Below, piece by piece: positions 1 to 5,819 of a stretch of 5,883 nucleotides of DNA. Source of the DNA: CAVPHV01 sp964465915. GTDB taxonomy: Bacteria > Actinomycetota > Acidimicrobiia > Spongiisociales > UBA5794. Both the position numbers and the translations under genes were made by a program. Below the pieces are notes generated by a model. The model was not told where the DNA came from, searched no databases, and was given only the letters and a program-made list of their open reading frames with translations. Each line of letters opens with the position of its first letter. Within the stretch, counting starts at the first letter, position 1. The DNA is taken from assembly GCA_964465915.1 (NCBI GenBank), contig CAYXMJ010000187.1, positions 1 to 5,883 of the forward strand. The letters are read 5' to 3'.

Positions 1-697
1 TCGAGGGGTGGACTTCTCGGTACTCGGGCGGGCAAGTCTTGATGGCGTAGGTGTGCGTGACGAGGCCTTCGGGGTAGGGGAGGGCCTGGCCCGGGAGATG
101 CGTCGCGGCGAAGCCGTCGCCCCAATCCACCTGGATGGCGCCGACGGTGGCACGGACCGCCAACGTGCGGCCATCGGGCAGCAGCTCGCTGTAGGTGATG
201 GGATCGGGCTCGGCTGCCGAGAGGTACGTGGGCAGGCCGGTGATGCCGGCGGCGGGGGGCTGCATCACCGGTTCGGGCAGGGCCAGGGCGAAGCTGCGGA
301 AGATCTCCCAGGCGCGGGTCTGGATCTCCTCCGGAGTGACGACGGGTGCGATGCCGGGGCAGGGCGGGAGCGTCGTGACGATGTTCACGATCAGCGGCTC
401 GTCGAGGGGGTCGGTGATGTCGAGCCCACCCGGGGTGGCCGAGACGAAGTAGCAGTCGCCGACGCCGGGATCCGTGGCGGTGTGCACGTAGATCCGGGGC
501 GGTGGCTCGCCGTTGCGACCCGGCCTGGCGGTCGGCGCAGTGGTCTCCCGCTCGTCTCCGTGGGCGTTGCACCGGATCTGACCCGCCGCCCGATCGAACT
601 CACAATCATCGGCCGATACTCGTGCCGGAGACACCAGGAGAAGAGCGAGGCTTGCAAGTCCAATGGCTAGCCCCCGAGCGGATGCGGTCCGATGCAT
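1..697 (-). CDS. Secreted PKD-domain-like protein, C-terminus beyond window edge
   Basis: The minus frame is open without a stop from the ATG at 697 to the left edge, giving 232 codons and no end. The start is supported by a purine-rich GGGAGGGG Shine-Dalgarno about 5 nt upstream. Residues 1-29 form a clear Sec signal peptide: short basic n-region, hydrophobic stretch GLAIGLASLALLLV, and a probable cleavage after ARVSA, before DDC. The mature part has five cysteines (32, 43, 82, 113, 222), a Pro-rich linker near 54-68, a GLPTYLS segment at 154-160, and DWGDG at 191-195 followed by a THTYAIK strand at 214-220. WGDG followed by HTY is the signature spacing of PKD-type beta-sandwich repeats, and the GLPTYL-PKD arrangement resembles a family of secreted actinobacterial PKD proteins of unknown function. 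It overlaps the end of the lipoprotein gene by 31 bp, so the two are probably co-transcribed. Export is well supported; the fold is an inference, and no enzymatic role can be assigned. Confidence 0.82.
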   Translation of the reverse strand, partial: MHRTASARGLAIGLASLALLLVSPARVSADDCEFDRAAGQIRCNAHGDERETTAPTARPGRNGEPPPRIYVHTATDPGVGDCYFVSATPGGLDITDPLDEPLIVNIVTTLPPCPGIAPVVTPEEIQTRAWEIFRSFALALPEPVMQPPAAGITGLPTYLSAAEPDPITYSELLPDGRTLAVRATVGAIQVDWGDGFAATHLPGQALPYPEGLVTHTYAIKTCPPEYREVHPS

Positions 698-1197
698 TCC
701 CACCCCTCCCCCACATAGGAGAAGCCCCATTGTCCGTTGGAAGCTTCGAGAGTCACCTGTCGCTGACCGACACCAGCCGGGCCGAAGAAATCCGTGTAGT
801 CGGTCTCGACCCGTATCGCAGCGCAAGCTCCGTCGTCGTGCAGAATCTCCGTTACCCCGGCGATGACCTGATCTGGTGCAGCAATGAACTCCACGAGCTC
901 AAAGCTTTGAAGGTCTTGCTCCAGATACGCCTCGTTGGCAAAGAGCGCCGAGAAGGCCTCGACGTCACGCCTATAGAGCGCATCCAGACGGCGCTCTTCG
1001 AGGTCTTGGAAGATCGCCTGGATCTCGGCCACCCGGTCGGCCTCCGTGGTGGTGGTCGTGGTCGGCGGGGCGGTGGTCGACGTCGTTGTCGAGCTGGATG
1101 GGGCTCCAGTGGCCGTCGGTGTCGTGGCCGGCGTCGACTCCGAACCCGTGCACGCCGCCAGCAGTGCCGCCACCAGAACCCCCAACAGCACTCGCAT
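667..1197 (-). CDS. Small lipoprotein with Thr-rich linker, possible NTF2-like domain
   Basis: A 176-residue protein. The ATG at 1197 is chosen because AGGAG (1204-1208) lies exactly 6 nt upstream; an ATG at 1203 abuts that motif and is less likely. Residues 1-16 (MRVLLGVLVAALLAAC) are a lipoprotein signal with lipobox LAAC, so the mature protein should be lipid-anchored at Cys16 on the outer face of the membrane. Residues 22-51 are a Thr/Ser/Pro/Ala-rich spacer, a typical wall-spanning linker of actinobacterial lipoproteins. The C-terminal domain (about 52-176) starts with an amphipathic helix (VAEIQAIFQDLEERRLDALYRRDVEAF) and continues with beta-like strands ending near WGFSYVGEGWECIGP. The helix wording (repeated 'yrRDveaf..lf') recalls SnoaL/NTF2-like domains, but this is a weak visual resemblance. 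Two cysteines (in GACAAI and WECIG) could pair. It is the upstream gene of the pair with the secreted PKD-like protein. Function unknown. Confidence 0.82.
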   Translation of the reverse strand: MRVLLGVLVAALLAACTGSESTPATTPTATGAPSSSTTTSTTAPPTTTTTTEADRVAEIQAIFQDLEERRLDALYRRDVEAFSALFANEAYLEQDLQSFELVEFIAAPDQVIAGVTEILHDDGACAAIRVETDYTDFFGPAGVGQRQVTLEASNGQWGFSYVGEGWECIGPHPLGG

Positions 1198-1203
1198 TGC
1201 CAT

Positions 1204-1208
1204 CTCCT
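1204..1208 (-). promoter_or_regulatory. Shine-Dalgarno of the lipoprotein gene
   Basis: Read on the minus strand this is AGGAG (within GAAGGAG). It lies 6 nt before the ATG at 1197 and immediately next to the ATG at 1203, so it decides in favour of the inner start codon. Confidence 0.65.
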
Positions 1209-1227
1209 TCACCCTACGGATCGCGCG

Positions 1228-1244
1228 GACCACTTCAAGTGGTC
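1228..1244. promoter_or_regulatory. 17-bp perfect palindrome, candidate operator in divergent promoter region
   Basis: GACCACTT-C-AAGTGGTC has perfect 8-bp arms around one central base. It lies in the 125-bp gap between the divergent lipoprotein gene (start 1197) and membrane-protein gene (start 1323), which is the expected place for a dimeric repressor or activator site. On the minus strand the right half supplies a TTGAAG that could act as a -35, 16 nt before a TAGGGT at 1211-1216, so a bound regulator would block the lipoprotein promoter. The -10 lies very close to the Shine-Dalgarno, which makes that promoter assignment doubtful. No regulator gene is in the window, and the regulator family cannot be named. 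Confidence 0.4.
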
Positions 1245-1313
1245 TGCTACGCGGGGTTTTCCCGCTCTGCGGCCGCCATCGGGGATCCACTCGGTAGGGT
1301 TGCCCAGCCGTTC

Positions 1314-1318
1314 GGAGG
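1314..1318 (+). promoter_or_regulatory. Shine-Dalgarno of the membrane-protein gene
   Basis: GGAGG (extended GGAGGT) ends 4 nt before the GTG at 1323. This and the immediate onset of a transmembrane helix after that GTG fix the start. The reading frame stays open further upstream, but that stretch crosses the divergent promoter region and the palindrome. Confidence 0.65.
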
Positions 1319-1322
1319 TCAC

Positions 1323-2156
1323 GTGGGCGCTCGTTGGGCCGCCATCATCGTCAGCATCTCGCTTCTGATCGCCGTCCTTGCGGCGGCGGCGAATGTGGCG
1401 TTGTGGTTCGATCGGCAGATGCTCAACTCTGCGAACTTCGCCGAGGGTGTCACCGAGGCGTTGCAGACCGAGGAGACCCGAGATGCCATCGCCGACGTGG
1501 CGGTGGGCAAGGCCGTTGAAGCCGTCCCGTTGATCGGTTTCTTCGAGGATCCGCTGCGCGACCTCGTCGTCGTCGTGCTGGACTCGCCGGCCCTCGACTC
1601 CACCAACGTGGCCGTGGCGGGTTCGATCCACCGGGTGCTGGTAACGGGCGAGCAGTCGCCGATCACGTTGAGCCTCATCGCCGTGAAGGACGCCCTCCTG
1701 GGCCCGATCGCGGATGCTGCCCCGACGCTGGTCAACCAGATCCCCGATGACTTCTTCGACGCAGTCGAGATCATCGAGGCAGGGGCACTGCCCTCGCTGG
1801 CCTTCTGGGCCGACATCGGTCCGTGGGTCGGCGCCTTGGCCGCCGCCCTTGCCGTCTTCCTCGCCGCGGTGCTCCTGATCCTCTCGCCCTACCGGGCGTG
1901 GTCGCTGGTTGCGATCGGTCTAGCGAGCTTCGTGGCGGTCGGCTTGAGCTACGCGGCCGTCCCGCTCGGTAGGAGCTTTGCTGAGAGCCAGGTGAGCGGC
2001 GAGCTCGCGACGATCATCACGACCGCGTCCTATGACATCCTGGCTCGCTCGCTGGTGGACCAGACCCGCGTCCTCATCGTCCTCGGTGTGGTGCTCACCG
2101 CCGTCGGAGCCGTTTGGCTGGCCGTCACCTACGCGACTTCCGCCCGCGAGGCGTGA
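1323..2156 (+). CDS. Four-TM integral membrane protein with large extracytoplasmic loop
   Basis: A 277-residue protein starting at GTG with a good Shine-Dalgarno. Topology read from the sequence: TM1 at about 6-27, then a polar loop of about 140 residues (28-167), TM2 at about 168-188, a short SPYR turn, TM3 at about 192-213, a second loop of about 36 residues, and TM4 at about 250-270 with a short tail. By the positive-inside rule (Arg4, Arg191) the large loop should be outside the cytoplasm. The loop opens with a segment of the style 'LNSANFAEGVTEALQTEETRDAIADVAVGKAVE', resembling a widespread actinobacterial membrane family in which TM1 is followed by 'd...v..v..la.dp.vq.ala..v...v'. That family has no assigned function as far as I know. 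It is transcribed alone: divergent from the lipoprotein pair and convergent with the transporter operon. No catalytic motif is visible, so no role is proposed. Confidence 0.85.
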   Translation: MGARWAAIIVSISLLIAVLAAAANVALWFDRQMLNSANFAEGVTEALQTEETRDAIADVAVGKAVEAVPLIGFFEDPLRDLVVVVLDSPALDSTNVAVAGSIHRVLVTGEQSPITLSLIAVKDALLGPIADAAPTLVNQIPDDFFDAVEIIEAGALPSLAFWADIGPWVGALAAALAVFLAAVLLILSPYRAWSLVAIGLASFVAVGLSYAAVPLGRSFAESQVSGELATIITTASYDILARSLVDQTRVLIVLGVVLTAVGAVWLAVTYATSAREA

Positions 2157-2187
2157 ACCGTGGGCTGCCGAACACACGACGTGTAGC

Positions 2188-2206
2188 TGCGAACCCTGGG
2201 TTCGCA
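2188..2206. terminator. Inverted repeat in convergent gap, possible hairpin
   Basis: TGCGAACCC-T-GGGTTCGCA has perfect 9-bp arms around one base. As RNA it would fold as an 8-bp stem with a CTG loop. It starts 32 bp after the membrane-protein stop and just before the stronger hairpin at 2220-2249. There is no T-tract on either strand, so it is either part of a GC-rich terminator region or, alternatively, a protein-binding palindrome. Confidence 0.45.
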
Positions 2207-2219
2207 AGGACGGGGCGCG

Positions 2220-2249
2220 CGATGGGCGCCCCGGGTGAGGCGCCCATCG
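2220..2249. terminator. 11-bp GC-rich stem-loop, probable bidirectional terminator
   Basis: CGATGGGCGCC (2220-2230) pairs perfectly with GGCGCCCATCG (2239-2249) across an 8-nt loop. It sits between the convergent stops of the membrane-protein gene (2156) and the transporter binding-protein gene (2268), only 18 bp past the latter. Neither side has a run of T, which is common for actinobacterial terminators, so termination would depend on the stem alone or on Rho. Because it is symmetric it could serve both transcripts. Confidence 0.65.
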
Positions 2250-2267
2250 TCGGTCAGTCGTCTTGGG

Positions 2268-3188
2268 TCAGGTCAGGTCGTTCTCGGCGAGCCAGTCGGC
2301 GGCGACCTTGTCGGGGTCTTCGCCGTCGGCGCCAACAGCCTTGTTGAGCAGGATCAACTCCTGGGTCGTGAGCACCTCGCTGACCTCGTCGAGTCGGTCG
2401 CGCAGCTCGTCGCCGTAGGCGTCGGCGATCTCCTTGCGCAGGACGGGGGCGATGTTCTCGGCCGGCTGGAGGGCCTTGTCATCCTCGAGGAGGACGAACC
2501 CCTTGGCGGCGATGACACCATCGGAGGTGAACAGGAGACCGACGTCGATCTCGCCGCCTTCGAGTGCCGCCACCGTGAGTGGGCCGCCCGGGTCGAGTGC
2601 CTTGAACTCCGCGAAGTCGAGCCCGTAGACGCCTTCCAGGCCCACCAGGCAGAACTCGCGCTCCGGGCACTCCGGCGGCCCGCCGAGGGTGAGCGTGCCG
2701 TTGTACTGGTCGAGATCACTGACCTTCTCCACTTCGAGCTCGTCGGCCGTCTCCTGGGTGACCACGAAACCGTTCTTGTCCTGCGCCGGGGCGGGCTCGA
2801 ACACCACGACATCGACGGCGCCGGTCGCTTCGACCAGAGCGTCGTAGGTGGCCCCGCTGTCGGGACTCGATGTCCCACCGAGGAAGGTCAGCAGCGTGCC
2901 GATGTACTCGGGGATGAGCCCCAGATCGCCGCTCTCGAGAGCCTGCCAGTAGATCTCGCGGTTGCCGACGTTCAGGTTGCGGTCGATGGGAAAGCCGTCA
3001 GCCTCGAGGGCTTGGGCATAGATCTCGGCGACGAGCGCGCTCTCGCTGAAGTTGGCCGAGCCAATCGTGATGGTCGGTCCGTCCTTGGCCCCTGAATCGG
3101 CGTCATCACCCGATCCACACGCTGCGGCCACGAGCACCACAGCCATGAGGACCGCCCCGATGGCGCCCTTGCGGAGTCGTTTCCGCAT
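2268..3188 (-). CDS. Osmoprotectant/quaternary amine ABC transporter, substrate-binding lipoprotein
   Basis: A 306-residue periplasmic-binding-type protein of the OpuAC/OpuCC/ProX family, the extracellular receptor of the importer encoded just upstream. The ATG at 3188 has AAGGAGGG 7 nt upstream. Residues 1-24 (basic start, hydrophobic stretch, VAAAC) are a lipoprotein signal with Cys24 as the anchor, followed by an acidic/Gly linker. Family landmarks: TITIGSANFSES (39-50), the hinge-type block GNREIYWQALESGDLGLIPEYIGT (75-98), KNGFVV (138-143), and TSDGVIAAKGFVLLEDDK in the second lobe. Cys174 and Cys180 in PPECPEREFC could form a disulphide. Known members bind glycine betaine, choline, carnitine or similar compounds in an aromatic box. 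Here the usual '..P.Y..AP' stretch after LLEDDK reads LQPAENIAPV, so one usual aromatic is absent and the ligand is uncertain. It is the last gene of the operon, 68 bp after permease 2, with a stronger ribosome site than its neighbours, as expected for a receptor needed in excess. Confidence 0.93.
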   Translation of the reverse strand: MRKRLRKGAIGAVLMAVVLVAAACGSGDDADSGAKDGPTITIGSANFSESALVAEIYAQALEADGFPIDRNLNVGNREIYWQALESGDLGLIPEYIGTLLTFLGGTSSPDSGATYDALVEATGAVDVVVFEPAPAQDKNGFVVTQETADELEVEKVSDLDQYNGTLTLGGPPECPEREFCLVGLEGVYGLDFAEFKALDPGGPLTVAALEGGEIDVGLLFTSDGVIAAKGFVLLEDDKALQPAENIAPVLRKEIADAYGDELRDRLDEVSEVLTTQELILLNKAVGADGEDPDKVAADWLAENDLT

Positions 3189-3195
3189 GGGTCGT

Positions 3196-3203
3196 CCCTC
3201 CTT
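3196..3203 (-). promoter_or_regulatory. Strong Shine-Dalgarno of the binding-protein gene
   Basis: On the minus strand this reads AAGGAGGG, 7 nt before the ATG at 3188. It is the best ribosome-binding site in the window and rules out longer upstream starts in the same open frame, which would run through the permease gene. Confidence 0.75.
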
Positions 3204-3256
3204 GGTTGGAATCGACAGGAACCTAGCTGATCCCCGGGAGGTGATTGCCGGCGTGC

Positions 3257-3970
3257 CTACGCCGCGGCCTTGTGGATCTCGTCGGCGTCGGTGCGCTGGA
3301 TGCCTTTGGGGACGACCCGCTTTTCCACCCTGCCGAGCACCAGCTCGGTGACGATCGCGAGCAGGGCCACCAGCAAACCTCCGGCGAACACCATGACGTT
3401 GTTCTGGGTGGCGAAGCCGTCGATGATGTAGCGACCGAGCCCGCCCCACGCCACGAGGGCCCCCAGCGTCGCCGTGGCCACCACCTGCACCGCAGCCACT
3501 CGCACGGCCGCCAGGATGACCGGCGATGCCATCGGCACCTCGACCTTCCTCAGCAGCTCCCGGTCCGTCATCCCCATTCCCCGCCCGGCTTCGACCAGAG
3601 CGGGATCGACGTTGCGCACTCCGATGTAGCCGTTGGCGAACATCGGAGGAATCGCCAACACGAACAGCGCCAGGAACGTCGGCCAGAAACCCAGGCCAAG
3701 ACCGAGACGGATCGTGATGGGGAGCGCCAGCGCCACGATGGCGAACGAAGGGATCGCTCGGCCGATGTTGACCGTGGCGACCGCCACTTGCCCACCCCGG
3801 CGGTGGTGCCCCAGCCAGACCGCGATCGGCAAGGCAACAGCAGCGGCTACCAAGAGCGCAAACGCTGACATCTGGATGTGTTCCCACATCCGGTTCGGGA
3901 TTCCATTGACCCCCGACCAGTTCTCCGGGTCGGTGAACCAGGCGGCGACATCGCCCAGGAACTCGATCAC
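3257..3970 (-). CDS. Osmoprotectant ABC transporter permease 2 (OpuC/YehY-like)
   Basis: A 237-residue inner-membrane permease of the binding-protein-dependent transport family (BPD_transp_1). The GTG start at 3970 overlaps the TGA of permease 1 by 4 bp (GTGA), implying translational coupling; a weak AAGG precedes it. The N-terminal 30 residues are polar and amphipathic (AAWFTDPENW). Hydrophobic segments lie at about 35-53, 62-87, 95-118, 150-173 and 191-210. The block NIGRAIPSFAIVALALP (68-84) is characteristic of the OpuCB/OpuCD/YehW/YehY permeases. The EAA loop that docks on the ATPase is EAGRGMGMTDRELLRKVEVPMASP (127-150), with the conserved Gly at 131 or 133. The C-terminal tail (RVEKRVVPKG onward) is basic and probably cytoplasmic. 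It should pair with permease 1 as the second half of a heterodimeric channel. Length is normal for the family. The assignment as a permease is firm; which paralogue name fits (opuCD, osmY/yehY) is not. Confidence 0.93.
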   Translation of the reverse strand: MIEFLGDVAAWFTDPENWSGVNGIPNRMWEHIQMSAFALLVAAAVALPIAVWLGHHRRGGQVAVATVNIGRAIPSFAIVALALPITIRLGLGLGFWPTFLALFVLAIPPMFANGYIGVRNVDPALVEAGRGMGMTDRELLRKVEVPMASPVILAAVRVAAVQVVATATLGALVAWGGLGRYIIDGFATQNNVMVFAGGLLVALLAIVTELVLGRVEKRVVPKGIQRTDADEIHKAAA

Positions 3971-4653
3971 GAGGTCGCCTTGTGCCGCGCCCAGGGTGTC
4001 GCCAGCCGCTCCGCTCCGACGAGGGCGAGGTCGACGGCAATCGCAAGCAGCACCGACACCACGGTGCCGACGACGATCTGGGTGGTTCCCACCGAGGAGT
4101 AGAACAGGTTGAGTCCGCGCAGGATGAAGAAGCCCAGGCCACCCTTGCCGATGAGGGCGGTCACGGTCACCAGCCCGATCGTGGTGACGGCGGCGATGCG
4201 GATCCCGGCAATGATCACCGGGAGTGCCAGGGGTAGCTCGATATCGAAGAACTGCCGCCGTTTGGTGTATCCCATGCCTCGGGCCGCTTCGAGGATCTCC
4301 CGTGGCACACCATCGATGCCGGCCACGATGTTGCGGATCAGGATCAGCAGCGTGTAGGACACGAGGCCGACCAGGGCCGTGGTGGTGGAGAGACCGGTGA
4401 TCGGAACCAGGAAGGCGAAGAGTGCCAGGCTGGGGATCGTGTAGAGAATGCCCGTGATCCAGGTCACCGGCGTGTACGCCTTCCGCCACCGCAGCACGAT
4501 GGCGGACAGCGCGAGGCTGATGACGAGACCGATGCCGACGGCCAAGGCAGTGAGCCACAGATGCTCGGCGGTTGCCGCCCAGATGTCGTCGACGTGGTCG
4601 GCCACCCAATCCCAGCGGAAGAAGGGCTGGTCGGCGGTCTGGGCGAGGATCAC
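3967..4653 (-). CDS. Osmoprotectant ABC transporter permease 1 (OpuC/YehW-like)
   Basis: A 228-residue membrane permease of the same family as its downstream neighbour and probably its heterodimer partner. It starts at GTG 4653, overlapping the ATPase stop as GTGA, with AAGGAG 8 nt upstream inside the ATPase reading frame. Hydrophobic segments lie at about 31-54, 63-86, 91-113, 140-168 and 187-210. The typical ILYTIPSLALFAFL block is at 69-82. The EAA loop EAARGMGYTKRRQFFDIELPLALP (122-145) is close to the family consensus and should sit in the cleft of the ATPase. In the N-terminal stretch (1-30), FFRWDWVADHVDDIW is aromatic and probably amphipathic. Translation appears coupled at both ends (overlaps with ATPase and permease 2), which fits equal stoichiometry of the two permeases. 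Functional class is secure; substrate follows from the binding protein and is therefore only probable. Confidence 0.94.
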   Translation of the reverse strand: MILAQTADQPFFRWDWVADHVDDIWAATAEHLWLTALAVGIGLVISLALSAIVLRWRKAYTPVTWITGILYTIPSLALFAFLVPITGLSTTTALVGLVSYTLLILIRNIVAGIDGVPREILEAARGMGYTKRRQFFDIELPLALPVIIAGIRIAAVTTIGLVTVTALIGKGGLGFFILRGLNLFYSSVGTTQIVVGTVVSVLLAIAVDLALVGAERLATPWARHKATS

Positions 4654-5735
4654 TGCACGATCTCCTTGCTGATCTGGTCGGCCGTGATCATCCCGACGAA
4701 GCGGTCACCGTCGAAGACGGCAGCAACCGCCGTCTGCGAGGTGATGACCGCGTCGAGAGCTTCCTTGAGGCTGCTCGTCGGGGTGAGGCGCGTCTGGAAC
4801 GGGCGCAGGCGAGACGTGTCGATGGATCCGTCGATATCGCCGCGCGAGAGCCAGCCGTCGAGCTGTTCACCCTTGCCGACGGCGATCCAGGTGACTGCGT
4901 ATTCACGCATGGCCTGTTCGGCCTCGGCGGCGGTGGCGCTCGGTGCCACGACCGGCCCTGGTTCGAGCTCGACCGCGGACACCGGGATCAGCGACAGGCG
5001 CTTGATGCCCCGGTCGGTGCCGAGGAAGTCGGCGACGAAATCGCTGGCGGGTTCTCCCAGGATCTCGGCCGGGGTGGCGTATTGCTGGAGGATGCCCCCG
5101 GTGCTGAGGATGGCCACGCGATCGCCCAGCTTGATCGCCTCGTCGATGTCGTGGGTCACGAGCACGATCGTCTTCTGCAGCCGGGCCTGGAGCGAGATCA
5201 GCTCGTCCTGCAAGCGGGTACGGACGATGGGGTCGACCGCCCCGAACGGTTCGTCCATGAGGAGGACCGGAGGGTCGGCGGCCAACGCACGGGCAACCCC
5301 AACGCGCTGTCGCTGGCCACCGGAGAGCGCGGCTGGGTAGCGGTCGACCATGTCCGGGGAGAGGTCGACCAGCGCGACGAGCTCGTTCACGCGCTCGGCG
5401 ATCCGGGCCTTGTCCCACCCGAGCAGTTTGGGGACGGTGGCGATGTTGTCGCCGATGGTCTTGTGGGGGAACAGGCCGATCTGCTGGATCACGTAGCCGA
5501 TATGGCGGCGGACCTCATGGGCCGGCAGGCTCTCGACGTCCCGTCCGCCGACGCTGATCGTCCCGGAGCTGGGTTCGATGAGTCGGTTGATCATCTTGAG
5601 CGTGGTCGTCTTGCCGCAGCCGGAGGGGCCGACAAGGACGACCACCTCACCCTCGGCCACTTCCAGCGAGAGGTGGTCCACGGCGGGCGCGGCGGTACCG
5701 GGAAACACCTTGGTGACCTGGTCGAGCCGGATCAT
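4650..5735 (-). CDS. Osmoprotectant ABC transporter ATPase with tandem CBS domains (OpuCA/ProV-like)
   Basis: A 361-residue ATP-binding subunit that energises the importer on the cytoplasmic face. Numbered from the ATG at 5735: Walker A GPSGCGKT 36-43, Q-loop around Gln84-Gln85, signature LSGGQ 137-141, Walker B VLLMDE 157-162, D-loop GAVD 165-168 and H-loop His195. All catalytic residues are present. The early sequence LKMINRLIEPSSG and the VIQQIGLFPHKTIGDNI block are typical of OpuCA/ProV and not of sugar or metal ABC ATPases. Residues from about 250 to the end form a degenerate CBS pair (AMREYAVTWIAVG... and KEALDAVITSQTAVAAVFDGDRFVGMI). In characterised OpuCA proteins this module senses ionic strength or binds c-di-AMP; that it does so here is inference. 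A GTG at 5741 is an alternative start (two extra residues); the ATG is preferred because a weak GGCGG precedes it by 5 nt. It is the first gene of the operon. Confidence 0.95.
   Translation of the reverse strand: MIRLDQVTKVFPGTAAPAVDHLSLEVAEGEVVVLVGPSGCGKTTTLKMINRLIEPSSGTISVGGRDVESLPAHEVRRHIGYVIQQIGLFPHKTIGDNIATVPKLLGWDKARIAERVNELVALVDLSPDMVDRYPAALSGGQRQRVGVARALAADPPVLLMDEPFGAVDPIVRTRLQDELISLQARLQKTIVLVTHDIDEAIKLGDRVAILSTGGILQQYATPAEILGEPASDFVADFLGTDRGIKRLSLIPVSAVELEPGPVVAPSATAAEAEQAMREYAVTWIAVGKGEQLDGWLSRGDIDGSIDTSRLRPFQTRLTPTSSLKEALDAVITSQTAVAAVFDGDRFVGMITADQISKEIVQ
4662..4667 (-). promoter_or_regulatory. Shine-Dalgarno of permease 1, inside the ATPase gene
   Basis: AAGGAG on the minus strand lies 8 nt before the GTG at 4653. 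The same bases encode the Lys-Glu near the ATPase C-terminus (SKEIVQ). It supports the GTGA-overlap start. Confidence 0.65.
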
Positions 5736-5768
5736 GCGCACCGCCGAACGAACGGGGACAAGGCTCGC

Positions 5769-5788
5769 AGCCTATTGCCCGGCCGGGC
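5769..5788 (-). promoter_or_regulatory. Candidate promoter of the transporter operon with adjoining palindrome
   Basis: On the minus strand TAGGCT (5774-5769) fits the actinobacterial TANNNT -10 form and would put the transcript start roughly 27 nt before the ATPase ATG. Immediately upstream, at 5777-5788, is the perfect 12-bp palindrome GCCCGGCCGGGC, in spacer/-35 territory. No good -35 hexamer is seen. In DNA this GC-rich a 12-bp GC palindrome can arise by chance, so both assignments are tentative. Confidence 0.25.
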
Positions 5789-5819
5789 GGAGAATGCCGC
5801 CGGCGCCCATTCGAGGTGA

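Noticed and set aside
8..670. Long plus-strand frame antisense to the secreted PKD-like gene
   Set aside because: Low-complexity Gly/Arg/Asp composition, no ribosome site, and the opposite strand encodes a signal-peptide protein with a clear start. It is an antisense shadow typical of high-GC DNA.
1046..1140. Repetitive GGT/GGTCGT-like stretch suggesting a tandem repeat
   Set aside because: It is the coding sequence of the Thr/Ser/Pro-rich linker of the lipoprotein. The repetition is explained by repeated Thr codons and has no fixed unit length.
2188..2206. Resemblance of GGGTTCGCA to a tRNA T-arm, hinting at a tRNA fragment or attachment site
   Set aside because: No acceptor, D-arm or anticodon structure is found on either side and no CCA-like end; a plain inverted repeat explains it.
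3189..4142. Upstream extension of the binding-protein frame through the permease genes, which would make a fusion of over 600 residues
   Set aside because: The extension is Arg/Gly/Pro-rich nonsense overlapping two well-supported permeases; the ATG at 3188 has a strong Shine-Dalgarno followed directly by a lipoprotein signal.
3971..4609. Upstream extension of the permease 2 frame
   Set aside because: It overlaps permease 1, is His/Arg-rich without membrane segments, and the GTGA overlap start at 3970 is the natural operon junction.
4572..5819. Long plus-strand frame antisense to the ATPase
   Set aside because: All canonical ABC motifs lie on the minus strand; the plus product is Asp/Gly/Arg-rich with no recognisable domain.
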